Source of the DNA: Chrysopilus asiliformis
Taxonomy: Eukaryota > Arthropoda > Insecta > Diptera > Rhagionidae
NCBI GenBank assembly: GCA_964034945.1
Contig: OZ035962.1
Location: 12,715,888-12,779,887, forward strand
Direction of reading: 5' to 3'
DNA length: 64,000 nucleotides
This document shows, in pieces, positions 44,364-55,999 of this stretch. The translations under genes were made by a program, and so were the position numbers. Position 1 is the stretch's first letter; each line of letters starts with the position of its first letter. The notes under the pieces are model-generated. The model was not told the origin of the DNA, did not search any database, and saw nothing but the letters and a program-made list of their open reading frames with translations.

Positions 44364-47037
44364 AATTTACATTGAACATTTATGCATTTTTTATATTTTC
44401 CATTTAAATATTTTTGTAGTTTGAATCGCAAATAAATTAACATTTAATCAATTTGAAATTGTAATCGGTAATTTTTTTTTTTTGTACCTTTTGTGCGCAT
44501 TGGAAATTGTATATGCTTTTTTTCTGGAAGTAATGCAACCAAGGCTTTATTGGAAAGATTATAGAAAATATAACGAAAATTCAAAAAACTTGCAGAAATT
44601 TTACTTTCGAGAAGTTTCATTTAGAATTTTTTTAGTTTACTATATTGATTCCTTTAGAAATAAATCTAAATGATAAGCGCGTCTGGATTAGAAATAAATC
44701 TTTTCTCCGCAGATTTTCGGGGCAAAACAATTTTTGTCCCCCCTAAAAAGGGGAACCAAAATTTAACAAAAATAAACGGTCTCCAAAAAGCTTAGAAAGG
44801 TATTCCCCGCCTCGTCCCGCTTTTTTATATGGAGTTTAGTATTGCCGTTACACTATCGCAGAAGGTGCGACGTATTTGATGTACCGCCCCTAACTTCTTT
44901 TCATACTTCAGGAATTCATGTCGTGCTAATTTTGAAGCCGTATCACTCAGAGATACATGTGAATGCGATGGAGAGTTTAACCCCTTGAGACCGAGGCCTA
45001 CAAATCGTGAGATGCAGAACAATTTTTTATGGATTCATTCTTAAATGTGACAAAAAAAATATCTCAGCAAAAAATACTGCTGCATGTAGACCTAGTAGGA
45101 GAGCAACTCAAAAATGAATGCTTCAATTCTTCTGCGGTAAATAAGAGCTTCAGTACAAAAAAAAACTGGTGGGGTCATATATGGCCCCCGGTCTCCACGG
45201 GTTAATCAGCAAGTCCTCTCGCCACCGCCATTTTAAAGTCAAATCGAGGAGTTTGATATCTGCCAGGACTCTCGTATCCACTATTTCAAATTCAAATCGA
45301 AATAATTTGTGCTACGACTTAAAAAAAATAGTACGACATGAATGGCTGGAGTATGAAAGACTTCTCAGCTCGTTTTTGAATCAATTTTTTTTATTTCACA
45401 CTTTTTAGCAGCTTCTTAGTCCTTCAAGTTCATCCATAGCTTCTCTACCGTGTCTCTTCCAATAGCTTTATTGTCTCTAAACTTAACATAGAAAGGCAAC
45501 AACTAATGGCGGGAGTGCCTTCTGCTAGGTCCATATTTCCAACACCACCTTACTTTTGGTGTACTTAAAGATCTGCGAGGGGGTGGAAAATTGCCCTACA
45601 AAATTTATTATCCATTATACGTGCTCATAATGGTTAGTCCTGTAATGTTACTTACTCTAGCAACTCTCGGCCATGTAATAATAGTGTGATTTTTGTTCAT
45701 TTCCATTCTCAAGTTTATCAACATTGACGTGTTGACCCAAATCTGTCTGGAAAATTAAGAAATATAATTTAAGGCAATCTTCACGGTGGTGTACGGGGCG
45801 GGTTTCTGAAAGAGGGACAAATCATTAAACTCCCACTATTCATTGCAAAATTGTAAAACAATTTCTAATTTGAATTAAAAAAACCATTTCTATTGACATG
45901 AATAAATATATTTGACACTTGTTTTTACAATTTCTTGTAATGTAGGAATTTTGTTCATGTAATGCGTGATTTTATTTATTTTGCTCTTTTTTCTTGATTT
46001 ATTCTTCTTTTTTTCTGTTTATTTTATTATTAATTTACTTTTTCAATTAATTAATTATATTTTTTATACACTATTTTTGTTGTATGTATAACTTATATGA
46101 CAATAATGTGAGTTGTCGCTTTTATAATACTCTTTCTGTCAGCATTCTTAAAATCTCTTTTCGTAATCATTTCAATATTAATAATCGAATTTATTTCTTC
46201 ATCATTTTTTTTATTCCTATCATCTTTTTGTTTTAAATTATTATTCTTTGATTTTCTTTAAGATTAAATGTGTGAAATGTGTGGTTAAATCTTTATTTCT
46301 CTTTTTCTTTATTTATTTAAAAAAAAAATGATATAACGAATGAACGAACGAATGGTAAATGATTTTTTATGTGTTTATATCTCATCACTTTGCATTGCTC
46401 AATAATTTTCTTTTTAAATTTATCTTGTTGTTTTGTTAATTTTTTAATACGTCATAATGAAAATAATATTTATGATTAATTAAACTCGTAATAATATAAT
46501 ATATAATATTAATAATTAACGCACGAAAAAAATCTATAATGTAGAGTACATGTGTAAAAAAATAATTAAAAATGAGACAAAAAAAAATTAATTAAATAGA
46601 GAGAAAACACGAACAAGACAATAATCATGATTGTTTTTTTTTTTTTTGACATAATGATATAATGTAAATTTAGATGAGATTTTAATAATTAATCAATTAA
46701 TAATAGTGATAATCATATAATAATTAATAATCATAATAGCATTATATATGTATATATATAATAATAAAAAATCTTTTCTTTTTGTCATTTAAAAACTTAA
46801 CATAAAAACGTTCAAGACACAACTTTTTTAATTTTCCCCCCTTGCTAACATCATTCTTGCATTTTTTTAACTGTGAATTTGTTTCAATTATAAATTTTAT
46901 TTTCGAACTTTTTTTTTTGCTTAAATCAGTTTTTTTTATTATTTATAATATTGCTGGTCCACATCCCAATTTAATGTCAATCATCTTGTGCCTTTAATAA
47001 TATTTCTATTATTTAATTTCTTTTTGCCGTTCTTTTG
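44364..47037. other. Intergenic, converging 3' ends of Uchl5 and the 782-aa gene
   Basis: About 2.7 kb. The first part contains a degraded inverted repeat with a nested piggyBac-like element (44981-45201). From about 45850 to 47030 the DNA is extremely AT-rich, with TATATATGTATATATATA near 46745, and probably contains the long 3' UTR of the downstream gene. No gene is supported. Confidence 0.65.
44977..45205. mobile_element. piggyBac-like miniature element, TTAA flanked
   Basis: TTAACCCCTTGAGACCGAGG at the left and the right end, reverse complement TTAACCCGTGGAGACCGGGG, are imperfect inverted termini with TTAA at both edges. The CCC-start after TTAA and GAGACCG motif are typical of piggyBac-type ends (family knowledge). 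The 221-bp interior is non-coding. Confidence 0.78.
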
Positions 47038-50000
47038 TTAAGAGGTCGAATTATCCACATTCGCCAGTTTGGCTGCTTCGGCCATTTCCTTTGCAGCTGA
47101 AAAGTGAAACAAAAATCGGAATAAATTTTCTTTACTCATCAAAAACGTCGAAAACTGCATGGAAAAATCATGGGGTCTAAGCTGACCATCCTCCCGCAGT
47201 CAAAAACATAACAAAAGCTATAATTGCCAATCTGGCAATCATTGGAGACCCGTATGGTGATATTCGTATCAAAATTCGAACAGTTGTACCAAAATTCCAC
47301 TTTGAGTCAAACTTTCCAATAAGATTTTTTAAAATTTGTTCCAATCGGATTTTGAAGTATGGGAGTTTTATGTAGAATCATATCCTAAATAACTTTTGTT
47401 CTTGGACTTTTTTTTGATAAGATGCACCTTTTTGGAGATATTTGCAAAAAAATGTTTTCGTTTGTATGGGGGGTACGAGCGACAACGCTTTTTTTGAATA
47501 TCTTGAAAATGGTGCATCTTATCAAAAAAGTCCAAGAACAAAAGTTATTTAGGATATGATTCTACATAAAACTCCCATACATCAAAATCCGATTGGAATA
47601 AATTTTAAAAAATCTTATTGGAAAGTTTGACTTCAAAGTGGAATTTTAGTACAACTGTTCGCCGTTCACTTAAACCACCATACGGGTTTTCAATAATTGC
47701 CAGATTGGCAATTATAGCTTTTGTTATGTTTCATAAATACAATAGCTTTTATACTTCCTATAAAAATGCTGTGTTTGCGAGACGTTTTATTGGCAGGACA
47801 GGAGAAATTAAAACCGTACAAAAAAATTACCTGCAGCGCTCATTCGATTAAGCAGATTTTTCTTCTTTTTCTTTAGAATCGTGCCCAAATGGTAGCCATC
47901 GACAAGTAGTCTAAAAAAAATCGTAAAGAAATTTTTAGTAGCAATAAAATTGTAAAATCAAATTTTAAGTCTCACTTTTCTATTCGATTGAGAGCCAATA
48001 CATCTTTAAAGGCGCTGTAGATTTTGTACAAAGTTAAATTGGGTACACCTTGACCAAGATATCGAGCAAATTTAATTTGCTCCATTTTCGGAAGTCCATT
48101 TTCATGAAAGTCCAAGAATGGACGATGATCGTTGATGTAATACTCCTAAGAATTATTTTTTTTTAGAGAAAATAGCGAAAGTTTTTTCAATTACAATAAT
48201 TTCAAATTAAAAGAAAAAGTTTTTGTGTATGGGGATGTATTTTAATTGAATTTAATGACTTTAGTGATTAATACACGTTAAAAAAAAGTCATAAATCAAT
48301 TATCATGTTTCACTCACATTGCAAAACTTCATGAAATTTTCGATGATTATGTGTTTTTCGTAGGGTGATACATTATGATTATTTTGAATACCGAACTGTT
48401 TTAGAAGTTCTTGCTTTTTAGGCGATAAGCGTCCAATGTGCGTGAATATGCCATCTTCGATACGATGAGATTCATGGACATCGAAATTCTCAAATATTTG
48501 TAGACGTTCGAGAATTTTTGGATGATCTGGTTTACTGTTATTATTAATTGGTGTATCATTACTATCGCAATTTTGTGATGTGAGATTCTTAAGTTCTGTA
48601 AAATATAGAAAATGAAATGAACAACTTTTTTTTTGTTGTAAAAAATAATAATTTAAAATTAATTTTTTACAAAAGTTTTAAATATTTTTATTTTAGTTCA
48701 CTGGAATTTTTTTATCTTTTGCAACCAGACATGAAAATCTTAATTAGTCTTCTGAAAAAAATGCTTCATAGAACATTCAGTTCCACTTTGCTGCCAACAA
48801 TTATTTTTTAAACGACTCAGTATCTGAATTTCCTTGCGTAGCGTTTGAGCTGCTAAAAAGTATTGTACACAACGTTTGAATTCGTCATGTGAGTCCCATC
48901 GAATCAAAAATCAAGGGTTGAAAAAATTAAAAATTTCAACTTACCACTGGTTGTGCTTTGAAGGAAGCGTTTAGTCTTATCCAATATATAATGTAGATCG
49001 TAGGTACCCTTAGAATAGCTAAAAAAAAATAATTTGTTTAAAAAAATGTCGTAAACAATCATTTGATTAAAATTAAACTTACTTTTCGAAGCGTTTCGTG
49101 CAAAATAAATTTTTAAAATTACTGTAAATGCAAAACAGTGTAAAATTCGGCAATCCTTGTCCTAAAAATCTTGCGAACTTAATTTGTTCGGGTTTCGGCA
49201 TGCCACTTTGGTTTAACGATAGGAAAGGTCGATGATCCGAAATTCCATATTCCTTGAATTTAACAGAGAAAAAAAAATACACGAAATATTAAAAATTATG
49301 GCAACATTTACTACACTGAATTAATAAATATTTGTTATTTTCAGGGTTGTGTAAAACCCGAGTTTAAAAAAAAAATTCAATCCACTGTTTTTTTTTGGGG
49401 TTTTTAATGGAGTTTTAGTGTATTTGTTTGGGGTTTTCAGTGGGTTTTTTTTCGGCCTGGGGAAAATAATAACAACCCTGGTTATTTTTCTAAACTAGCT
49501 AGTTTAATTTTCATATTAATCATAGGGAGTCTGTGATAGTCTGACGGTGGTATTGATTCCGAGATAAAAATCGCAAAAAAGTGTCAAGGAGGGAAGAGGG
49601 GTTAAAATGGCGAAGATTTTTGTGACATAATTTATTGACATGGACAACTTCTAAGATATTTAGTCCAATTTTGCACAATTCTAAATATCGATCGAAATTT
49701 CTTGAGCTGTTTGAGAAATTACTGGAAAGGGGGTTATCGGGGACAGCTGCCCAACCACTCTCTGAGTTTTTACTAAACAATCATATGTTAAGCTACGGGA
49801 AATTTATAAATAAAACCCTTACGTGATTTTTGTTTCACACTTCCTTGGACGTGGGGTCTTATATACCCCCATACTTCATTTTGAGATTTTTCATTAAATA
49901 ATAATCAAACTTTAAAATAAAATCACTGAGGTACATTTATACGTCTAAAATAAAAGGAAGTTCAGCTACGTGGTTAGGAAAGATGTTTTCGACTTTTAGA

Positions 50001-53000
50001 AATCGAAAAAAGTGAGGGTCCTGTGGTACCCGACATCTACCGTTAAAGTTTAAGGGTTTGTGAGTGATTACGGGCCAGGGGGTTAGAAAAGAGCAGATTT
50101 TTGACATATACAGTGGAACTTCGATAAGCTGAAGCTGAAAAACTTTGAGTAATCGAGGTCGGCTATGAGTTATGATGCAAGACAAGGTTTTACGAGGATT
50201 TCGAAATGAACCCGAACCCGTTTCGGTTCAAGCAATTCTTGGAAACCGAACTCGGCTCGGGTTCATTTAGACCGGTGGTTCCCAAACTTTTTCAGTTGAC
50301 GCCCCCCTTGAACAATTATCAAACAGCTGACGCCCTCTTTTTTGAAAACCTGTCAAACCTCCGTGGTTCTATTCTAATATTTTGAGTTAAAAATCCATAC
50401 ACTTTTACTGTCCATTTCAATTATTTATTTCCTTAGTTTCTACAAAAAAAAAACTGAAAAAATAGAAAATTAATGGGATGAGTGACACTGTTTTTCTTTC
50501 ACTAAAATCTGAAAATTAGGTCTGATGTTTGACAGAGCACACCGGACATCGCTTTCCAGATTAAGTCTGCAACGCTGCTTTGTTTTTATTAGACAAGACG
50601 AGAAAAATATCTTGAAATGTTAATTTCAAAATTCTTCACGACTACCGTCCGTAGCTCTACGCCCCCCAAGGCGGGCGCGGCTGAAATTGCTTCACGCCCC
50701 CCTGGCCGTGGCCCCACGCCCCACAGTTTGGGAACCACGGATTTAGACACATTGGTCAAATTTAGACAAAAAAAAAATGAGTAAAAAATTTGTGTTCCTC
50801 GATTTCTTTCAAAATTGGCTCATCTAATATACTGTCAGAGCTTGTTAAAAATGTAGAAAATGAATAAAAAAAGAATAAAAAGTATAAAAAAATACAAAAA
50901 AAAAACATAAACATAACAAAAGCTAGGATTTCCCATCTGGCAATTATTGAAAATCCGTATGGTGATATGGCATTGTTCGAAGTTTAATTAAACAGCGAAT
51001 AGTTGTATCAAAGTCCCATTTTGAAGTCAAACTTTTCAATTTTTTAAAGATTTTTTAAATTTTTTTTCAATCGGATTTTCATGTAAGGGAGTTTTATGTA
51101 GAATCATATCCTAAATAACTTTTATTCTTGCACTTTTTTGGTAAGATACACCGTTTTTGAGATATTCGCAAAAAACGTTTTCGTTCGTATGGGGGGTACC
51201 CCCCCTAATGGTTCATTTTTGCCCATTAACGAACTTAGCCTTGTATTTTACGAAAAACGAATCTGCGTAAAATTTAAAGTCTCTAGCTCAATCCGTGCGC
51301 CCGCAATCCGCGCCACAGAAGGACGGACAGACAGACGGACGGAATTCATTTTTGTGTGTGATGACGGGATCTTGGCGTTACAAAACGGGATATTTCTTAT
51401 ATGAATTTGAACCTGAACCGGGCACGACCCTGAATCCGAACTCACAAAATGTGAATTGGTTGAACCTGATAAACGAACCCAATATTTTAGGGTTCGAAGC
51501 TCTAAGTTTTACACGATCGTTTTACCATATTTATCACTAAATTTAAATGCAGTGCAGGTCCTTTAATTACTTGCTAATTCAGGTCCTTTAATTATTTGCA
51601 AATTCCATGATTTGTTTAAGTTAAGGCCGATAGTTTGTCCAGAAACATGAAAAGCTTCGACTTATTCAGGGTTACTTTTAGGCTATCGAGGTAAAATAAT
51701 ATCAAGTAAGATAGGAAAGTTCAAGTGGATCGAAAAATCCTCGAGCTATCTAGGTTCGGCTTCAATTCTGATTTTACGTATAAGAAAGTAAAAAAATATA
51801 CCACATTTTCGAAGAGTATTTATTTTTTGTTAAAAATAATCATATTTTCGCTAATTTGAGAGTTTCACTAACATTAGCCGATTCTAAAATTTAGGTAAAG
51901 CCATAAAATATGATATTTTAAGTAATTATTCAATATTTTATAATAAAATAAATAAAAGTCACGAGAAATTAAAATACCATTAACGTTGCTTGCACCTAAA
52001 AACTAACATCAAACAAAACTTACGAATGGAATTATTTTAAATTGCCTTCAACAGCTTTTTGATTGCATAAATATTCATATAGATAAAATTAAATTCATGT
52101 TAATGAAATCAAGAGAAAGAAAAGAAGCAAAGTGAATAACTTTTCGGGGCCATTTCAAAATAGAAAGAAAATAATTTTTGTTTTTTTGTTCTGTTGTAGG
52201 TATATTACTTGGCATTTTTATATGATTTGCACCATGCACGACAATTAATCATTTTCGATTCAATTTCATGCCCTAATTTTATAATTTCTCAATAAAAAAA
52301 CACGATTTTAATTGGTAAAAAGTGTTAGCAGGCTACGCTAAAATTGTGGAGTTTTGTTTTAGGAAATTGAAGATAATAAGAAGTGAAGGGAGTGCATTTT
52401 TTTAAATAAATTTTCTGTACAATGAGGTTATATAAAATCGGTTAAAATTCCTAGGGGTATGATTGAGAATAGAAAATGTGACTTGATCATCAAATATCTT
52501 TCTCATTACTATGAGAACGTAAAAAAACAGGTGTGGCATGTCTTAGAAATACCAAATTCAAAGAAACAACATATTTTTTTTGTGACAGATGATTATAACT
52601 CTTTTTTTTAATTTTTAATAATAAAGTTTCGTATTCATAAAAAATTCGACTTCTTAATTATGACTAAGAAACATTTTCCGAGCACTCCTGAGTTGATTGG
52701 TGCTTTGTTACAAAAATGTCTTTCCATCTGTCAGAGTGTGTACAAGATTTCTCGAGCTAGAGCCATGAAATTTTACAGATATGTTTGATCCTGAAATAAG
52801 AGGATCCAATCAACTTTTGAGGGAAATCTTATATACCCAAAGTAACCAAAATTGTGGCTTTCTAAAAATCACAATTTCATTATCCACGGTTTATTTCGAA
52901 TATACTCGTTTTTCAGTAGTCTTATGTATGACCAAAGTTGAAGACGGTAAAATTTCCTACATTTATGGCATTAATTTACGATTTCGACATGTGGGTTGGG

Positions 53001-55999
53001 CCACTCTTGCTCTCAACGCCTCAAATAACAAAGTAATAAATCTGCACCACGTCAGTTACCGGGCAAAGTACAAAAACATTTTCTAAGTGCGGTTTTAAAA
53101 TAAATTGTGGTGTGGCGTGTTGGGTGTGCAAAGGGACGAGGCAGTTACGAATTCTTTTTTGATACCCTTCATGATGAAATTACGAAAAATCCATTTTCCG
53201 CGTACCTCCAGTCATATTTTACCGATTATTCAGAAATTGGAAAATATAATTCAGAAATTATTCAGAAATTGGAATTTGTTATTACTTTGGCCTCCAAAAA
53301 TTGCCAATCTAATCATACTAATATATAAAAATGAGTTGGTGTCTGTCTGTCTGTCTGTTCCTCTTTCACGCAAAAACGGCTGAACCGATTGACTTGAAAT
53401 TTGGCATGAGTGTCTGTGGTAGTTCTGGTTCCAACATAGGAATACGGAAAAGTAGCGCGAGGGATGGGGGGAGTAAGGGGAGGGGGTAAAGTGATTTCGA
53501 AACTTAGTTTTTGCGCTATGTTACTCTTTCGCGGGAAAACTACTGAACCGATTGACCTGAAACTGGCATAGATGTTCGTCGAGGGTCTAGCCCCAACAGA
53601 GACCCATTAAAAAGTAGTCCGAGAGGTGGGGAGTAAGGGGAGGGGGTAAAGTGATCTCGAAATTTAGCTCTTCATCTATGTTACCCTTTCGCGGGGAAAC
53701 CACTGAGCCGATTGGTCTGAAGTTTAGCTCCAACATAGACCATAAAAAAAATTGAAAAAACTTAACCCGGCAACGATGGGTACGCAAGCTAGTTAAAAAT
53801 ATCACAAAAATATCGGTTGTGATTAACACAAAACTTTCTTCTGCAATATTTAGTTTAATTTTTTCAAATATTTTAAGAACCGTTAAAGGTACGTACAAAT
53901 CGTTAAAGGAAAAATGCAGGAAATTTTATTTCCTTTGAATTTGGTTATATGGATTTTTTTCGAGAGATTTTCAAAAAACTGGTATTTTTCCAATATCTTG
54001 AGAACCGTTAGATACAAATAATCGTTAAAGCAAAAAAAAAAAAAAATGTAAAAAACTTGCTATCCTTCACATTTTGTTATAATTGTTTTATCTCAAAACC
54101 GTATAGGTTTCGAGAAATCTTCAAAAAACTGTTTTTTTTTCAAAAATGTGTGGAAGGTATCCGTTATAGCTATCGTTACTTGTCTAAAAGTTGATAGAAA
54201 ACGACTTTCATAAAACTTATTTACAAAAAAATTCAAGTCGATAGGCCAGCACGTTCTCGAGTTATTTAAGATACATATAACGAACAGGCCGACAAACAGA
54301 TGCACGGACATCCTCATAATTTTGCCTAAAACGGATTTCGTACTGATCAAAAATTTTCTATCTCGAGTCCGTCTCCGTCATAAATACAATAGTTTTCCAC
54401 TATAGAAGAGGAAACTAAAAATATGGCTTTTACCGTCATGCTGAATATGAACTAAAAAAAAATAATACTCAAAATTCATACCTCACAGAATCTGGCGAAA
54501 TTATCGACGATAATCGATTTCTCATTGATGGACATGTGGCCAGTGAAGGTGACGCCGAGCTGCTTCAGCGTGTCCTTCTTCTTCACCGGCAGCTTATTCA
54601 TGTGCTGGAAGATCCCCTCCTCGACCTTGTGGGCCGGATGCACCTCGTAGCTCTCCTTAATTACAAACTTTATCAGTGGCTTTGAGGCGTTAGCTTGGTT
54701 GGAACTGTCGCTGCATTCAGACGCATTAGAACTGGTCCGCAGCTCCCCGCCACAGGAAGTGCCCGTACTTTCGTTCGAGTTGTGGACGTCGAAAAGGTTC
54801 TTCGAGTCGTGATCGAAAGCGTCAACTTCTATCGGAGTACTACTGGATGGTGCACTTGCGACAGCTGCACTTGCAATTGGTAGATTATTGTTGTGCTGAT
54901 TGTTGGTGTTATTATTGTTGTTGGAAGTGCTGCCTGGTCGATTAGCGGATGTTGTTGATAGTGCCGAGGCGGCGTTGTCCAAGTCAATCAGATTGCCAGG
55001 AGGTGTAGTTGCGCTGTACTTCGTGAATCCGCCAAAGGAAGTCTCGAATGGTCTTCCACCTGGCGCTGAACTCATTGGAGCCTCATTGTAGTGTTGTGGC
55101 GGCACCTGTACCGGGACTTGGACCTGGTGCGGATGCTGCTGTTGTTGGTGGAGCGTGTGATGAAGCGCCGGTGGATTGTGATGCAAGTGGGGCTGCGGCG
55201 GCTGGGGCTGCTGTTGATGAAGAGCGTGGTGGACCTGCGGCGGGTGGTGTGGCGGAGGCAGCGACGGTGCTGGTGTGGCTTGCTGGTGATTGTGATTAAG
55301 CTGGTGTTGTTGATGGTGGGGGTGGGCCGTTGCGAGCGGACGATGGTGGTGCAGAAGACTTTGCTGGTGAACGTAATTTCCGCTGCTTGGAAGTCCCCCA
55401 AGATTACCGCCAGCGGCTTGCGGTTGGGGCTGAGCAGGCGGCGGCTGCTGGGGATGCGAAATGTGCTGCATCGGTTGATTATGGTTTTGATGTTGGTGTA
55501 GAATATGCTGCGGCTGGTGATTGGGATTCACGGGATGATGAACAACGGGAGTTTGGTGTTGCTGCACTGAGGGGGGATTATGCTGCTGGCTGTGCGGAAG
55601 ATGCGATTCACTGGGGCTGCTGTTGTAAACTGTCACATCGCCGTCGCTTCCTATTATATTTCCGTTGAGGCTCGTTGCAGTCGCCCCATTGGTCACGGAA
55701 GTCCCGACGCTGCCACTAGTGCTGCTGCTGCTACTGTTGGTGTTTCCCGTAGACGAAGTTGTCGGCTGGCTGCCGCTGCTTGTGCCACTGGGATTGCCAT
55801 TATAGTAACCGTAACTGTTTGTCGTTCCGAACACTTGCTCCTCTATCGTTTGGGCCTTATTCTCGGCATTGCCCAAATACTTGGCGAATTCCGAGGGATC
55901 GTTGAGCGAATCGAGGAAAAACGAACTAAAATTACTCGAAATGCAGGACATATTAAAATCGCCACAGTTTTCGAGCACAGCCTCAGTCTTAATGTTCAT
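47038..55999 (-). CDS. Unrecognised 782-aa protein: His/Gln-rich N-terminus, duplicated C-terminal domain
   Basis: Seven minus-strand exons, 55999-54482, 49252-49083, 49018-48945, 48595-48318, 48145-47976, 47910-47831 and 47096-47038, join with matching phases. I do not recognise the family. Residues 1-~440 are low-complexity, with Ser/Thr/Asn and long His/Gln/Pro runs, as in many insect nuclear proteins. From ~450 a ~110-residue helical domain occurs twice: VEEGIFQHMNKLPVKKKDTL...FARFCE EYGISDHRPFL, and ~615-737, IEDGIFTHIGRLSPKKQELL...FMKFCN EYYINDHRPFL. Both continue EQIKFAR-LGQG-PN-TL--IYS-FK. Both copies are interrupted by a phase-0 intron at the same point (after FCE/FCN) and end in 170-nt exons of identical phase. 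The Lys-rich tail KKKKNLLNRM could aid nuclear import. A DNA- or chromatin-binding role is a guess. Intron 1 is 5.2 kb. Confidence 0.85.
47207..47733. mobile_element. R1 head-to-head inverted dimer (foldback)
   Basis: ACATAACAAAAGCTATAATT at the left is mirrored by AATTATAGCTTTTGTTATGT at the right. Each arm is about 260 bp of R1 and they meet at GGGGGGTACGAGCGACAACG. It lies in the last intron of the 782-aa gene. Confidence 0.85.
49342..49480. mobile_element. hAT miniature element with 8-bp duplication (copy 2)
   Basis: CAGGGTTGT at the left and ACAACCCTG at the right are perfect 9-bp inverted ends; the direct repeat GTTATTTT flanks both sides (49334-49341, 49481-49488). It is the inverted counterpart of the element at 36613-36766, sharing TTATTATTTTCCCCAG. 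Confidence 0.88.
50273..50740. mobile_element. hAT non-autonomous element, 468 bp
   Basis: CGGTGGTTCCCAAACT at the left and AGTTTGGGAACCACGG at the right (position 2 mismatch only) are hAT-type inverted ends, and the direct repeat ATTTAGAC occurs immediately outside both. Subterminal GACGCCCCCC / ACGCCCCCC repeats follow each end, a frequent hAT feature. No transposase remains. Confidence 0.92.
50905..51395. repeat. R1 family dispersed repeat, copy d
   Basis: Same order as copy a: ACATAACAAAAGCTAGGATT, GGGAGTTTTATGTAGAATC, GTATGGGGGGTACCCCCCC, CTCAATCCGTGCGCCCGC, GGACGGACAGACAGACGGAC, GATGACGGGATCTTGGCG. The CACCATACGGGTATA end is missing. Confidence 0.85.
52640..53040. repeat. R2 family dispersed repeat (reverse, partial)
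   Basis: Phrases CATTTTCCGAGCACTCCTGA, GTACAAGATTTCTCGAGCTA, GAGCCATGAAATTTTACA and ATTTACGATTTCGACATGTGGG recur in the other R2 copies. No coding content. Confidence 0.65.
53308..53792 (+). mobile_element. Non-autonomous Helitron
   Basis: The element begins TC just after A (53307) with TAATCATACTAATATATAAA and ends GGGTACGCAAGCTAG before T (53793), the 5'-TC...CTAG-3' between A and T rule. A short hairpin with ACCC..GGGT around GGCAACGAT precedes the end by about 10 bp. GTCTGTCTGTCTGTC and ACTGAACCGATTGACCTGAAA-like phrases inside match common insect Helitron-derived repeats, as recalled. Internally it repeats the block GGGGAGTAAGGGGAGGGGGT twice. No Rep/helicase is encoded. Confidence 0.78.
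53800..54415. repeat. R3 family dispersed repeat
   Basis: The longest R3 copy, in the orientation opposite to 22780: TCGGTTGTGATTAACACAAA, two ~130-bp units with AAGAACCGTTA and TTTTCGAGAGATTTTCAAAAAA-type phrases, TTCTCGAGTTATTTAAGATA, CACGGACATCCTCAT and the terminal AATAGTTTTCCACTATAGAA. Confidence 0.7.

Larger units (their letters stand above)
49253..54481 (-). other. Intron 1 of the 782-aa gene, transposon cluster
   Basis: This 5.2-kb intron contains two hAT miniature elements (49342-49480, 50273-50740), a dispersed repeat (49836-50040), a pogo-type end (about 50110), R1 copy d (50905-51395), an R2 copy (about 52640-53040), a Helitron (53308-53792) and R3 units (53800-54415). The stretch 51400-52640 shows only AT-rich DNA and R2 end fragments. 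No coding content is seen. Confidence 0.7.

Noticed and set aside
50108..50220. pogo-type end CAGTGGAACTTCGATAAG as a complete element
   Set aside because: Only one terminus is recognisable; no matching inverted end was found within a reasonable distance, although sequence around 51660-51770 could be a displaced partner.
54695..55668. + strand open frames over the first exon of the 782-aa gene
   Set aside because: Antisense of His/Gln-rich codons; low complexity and no independent support.
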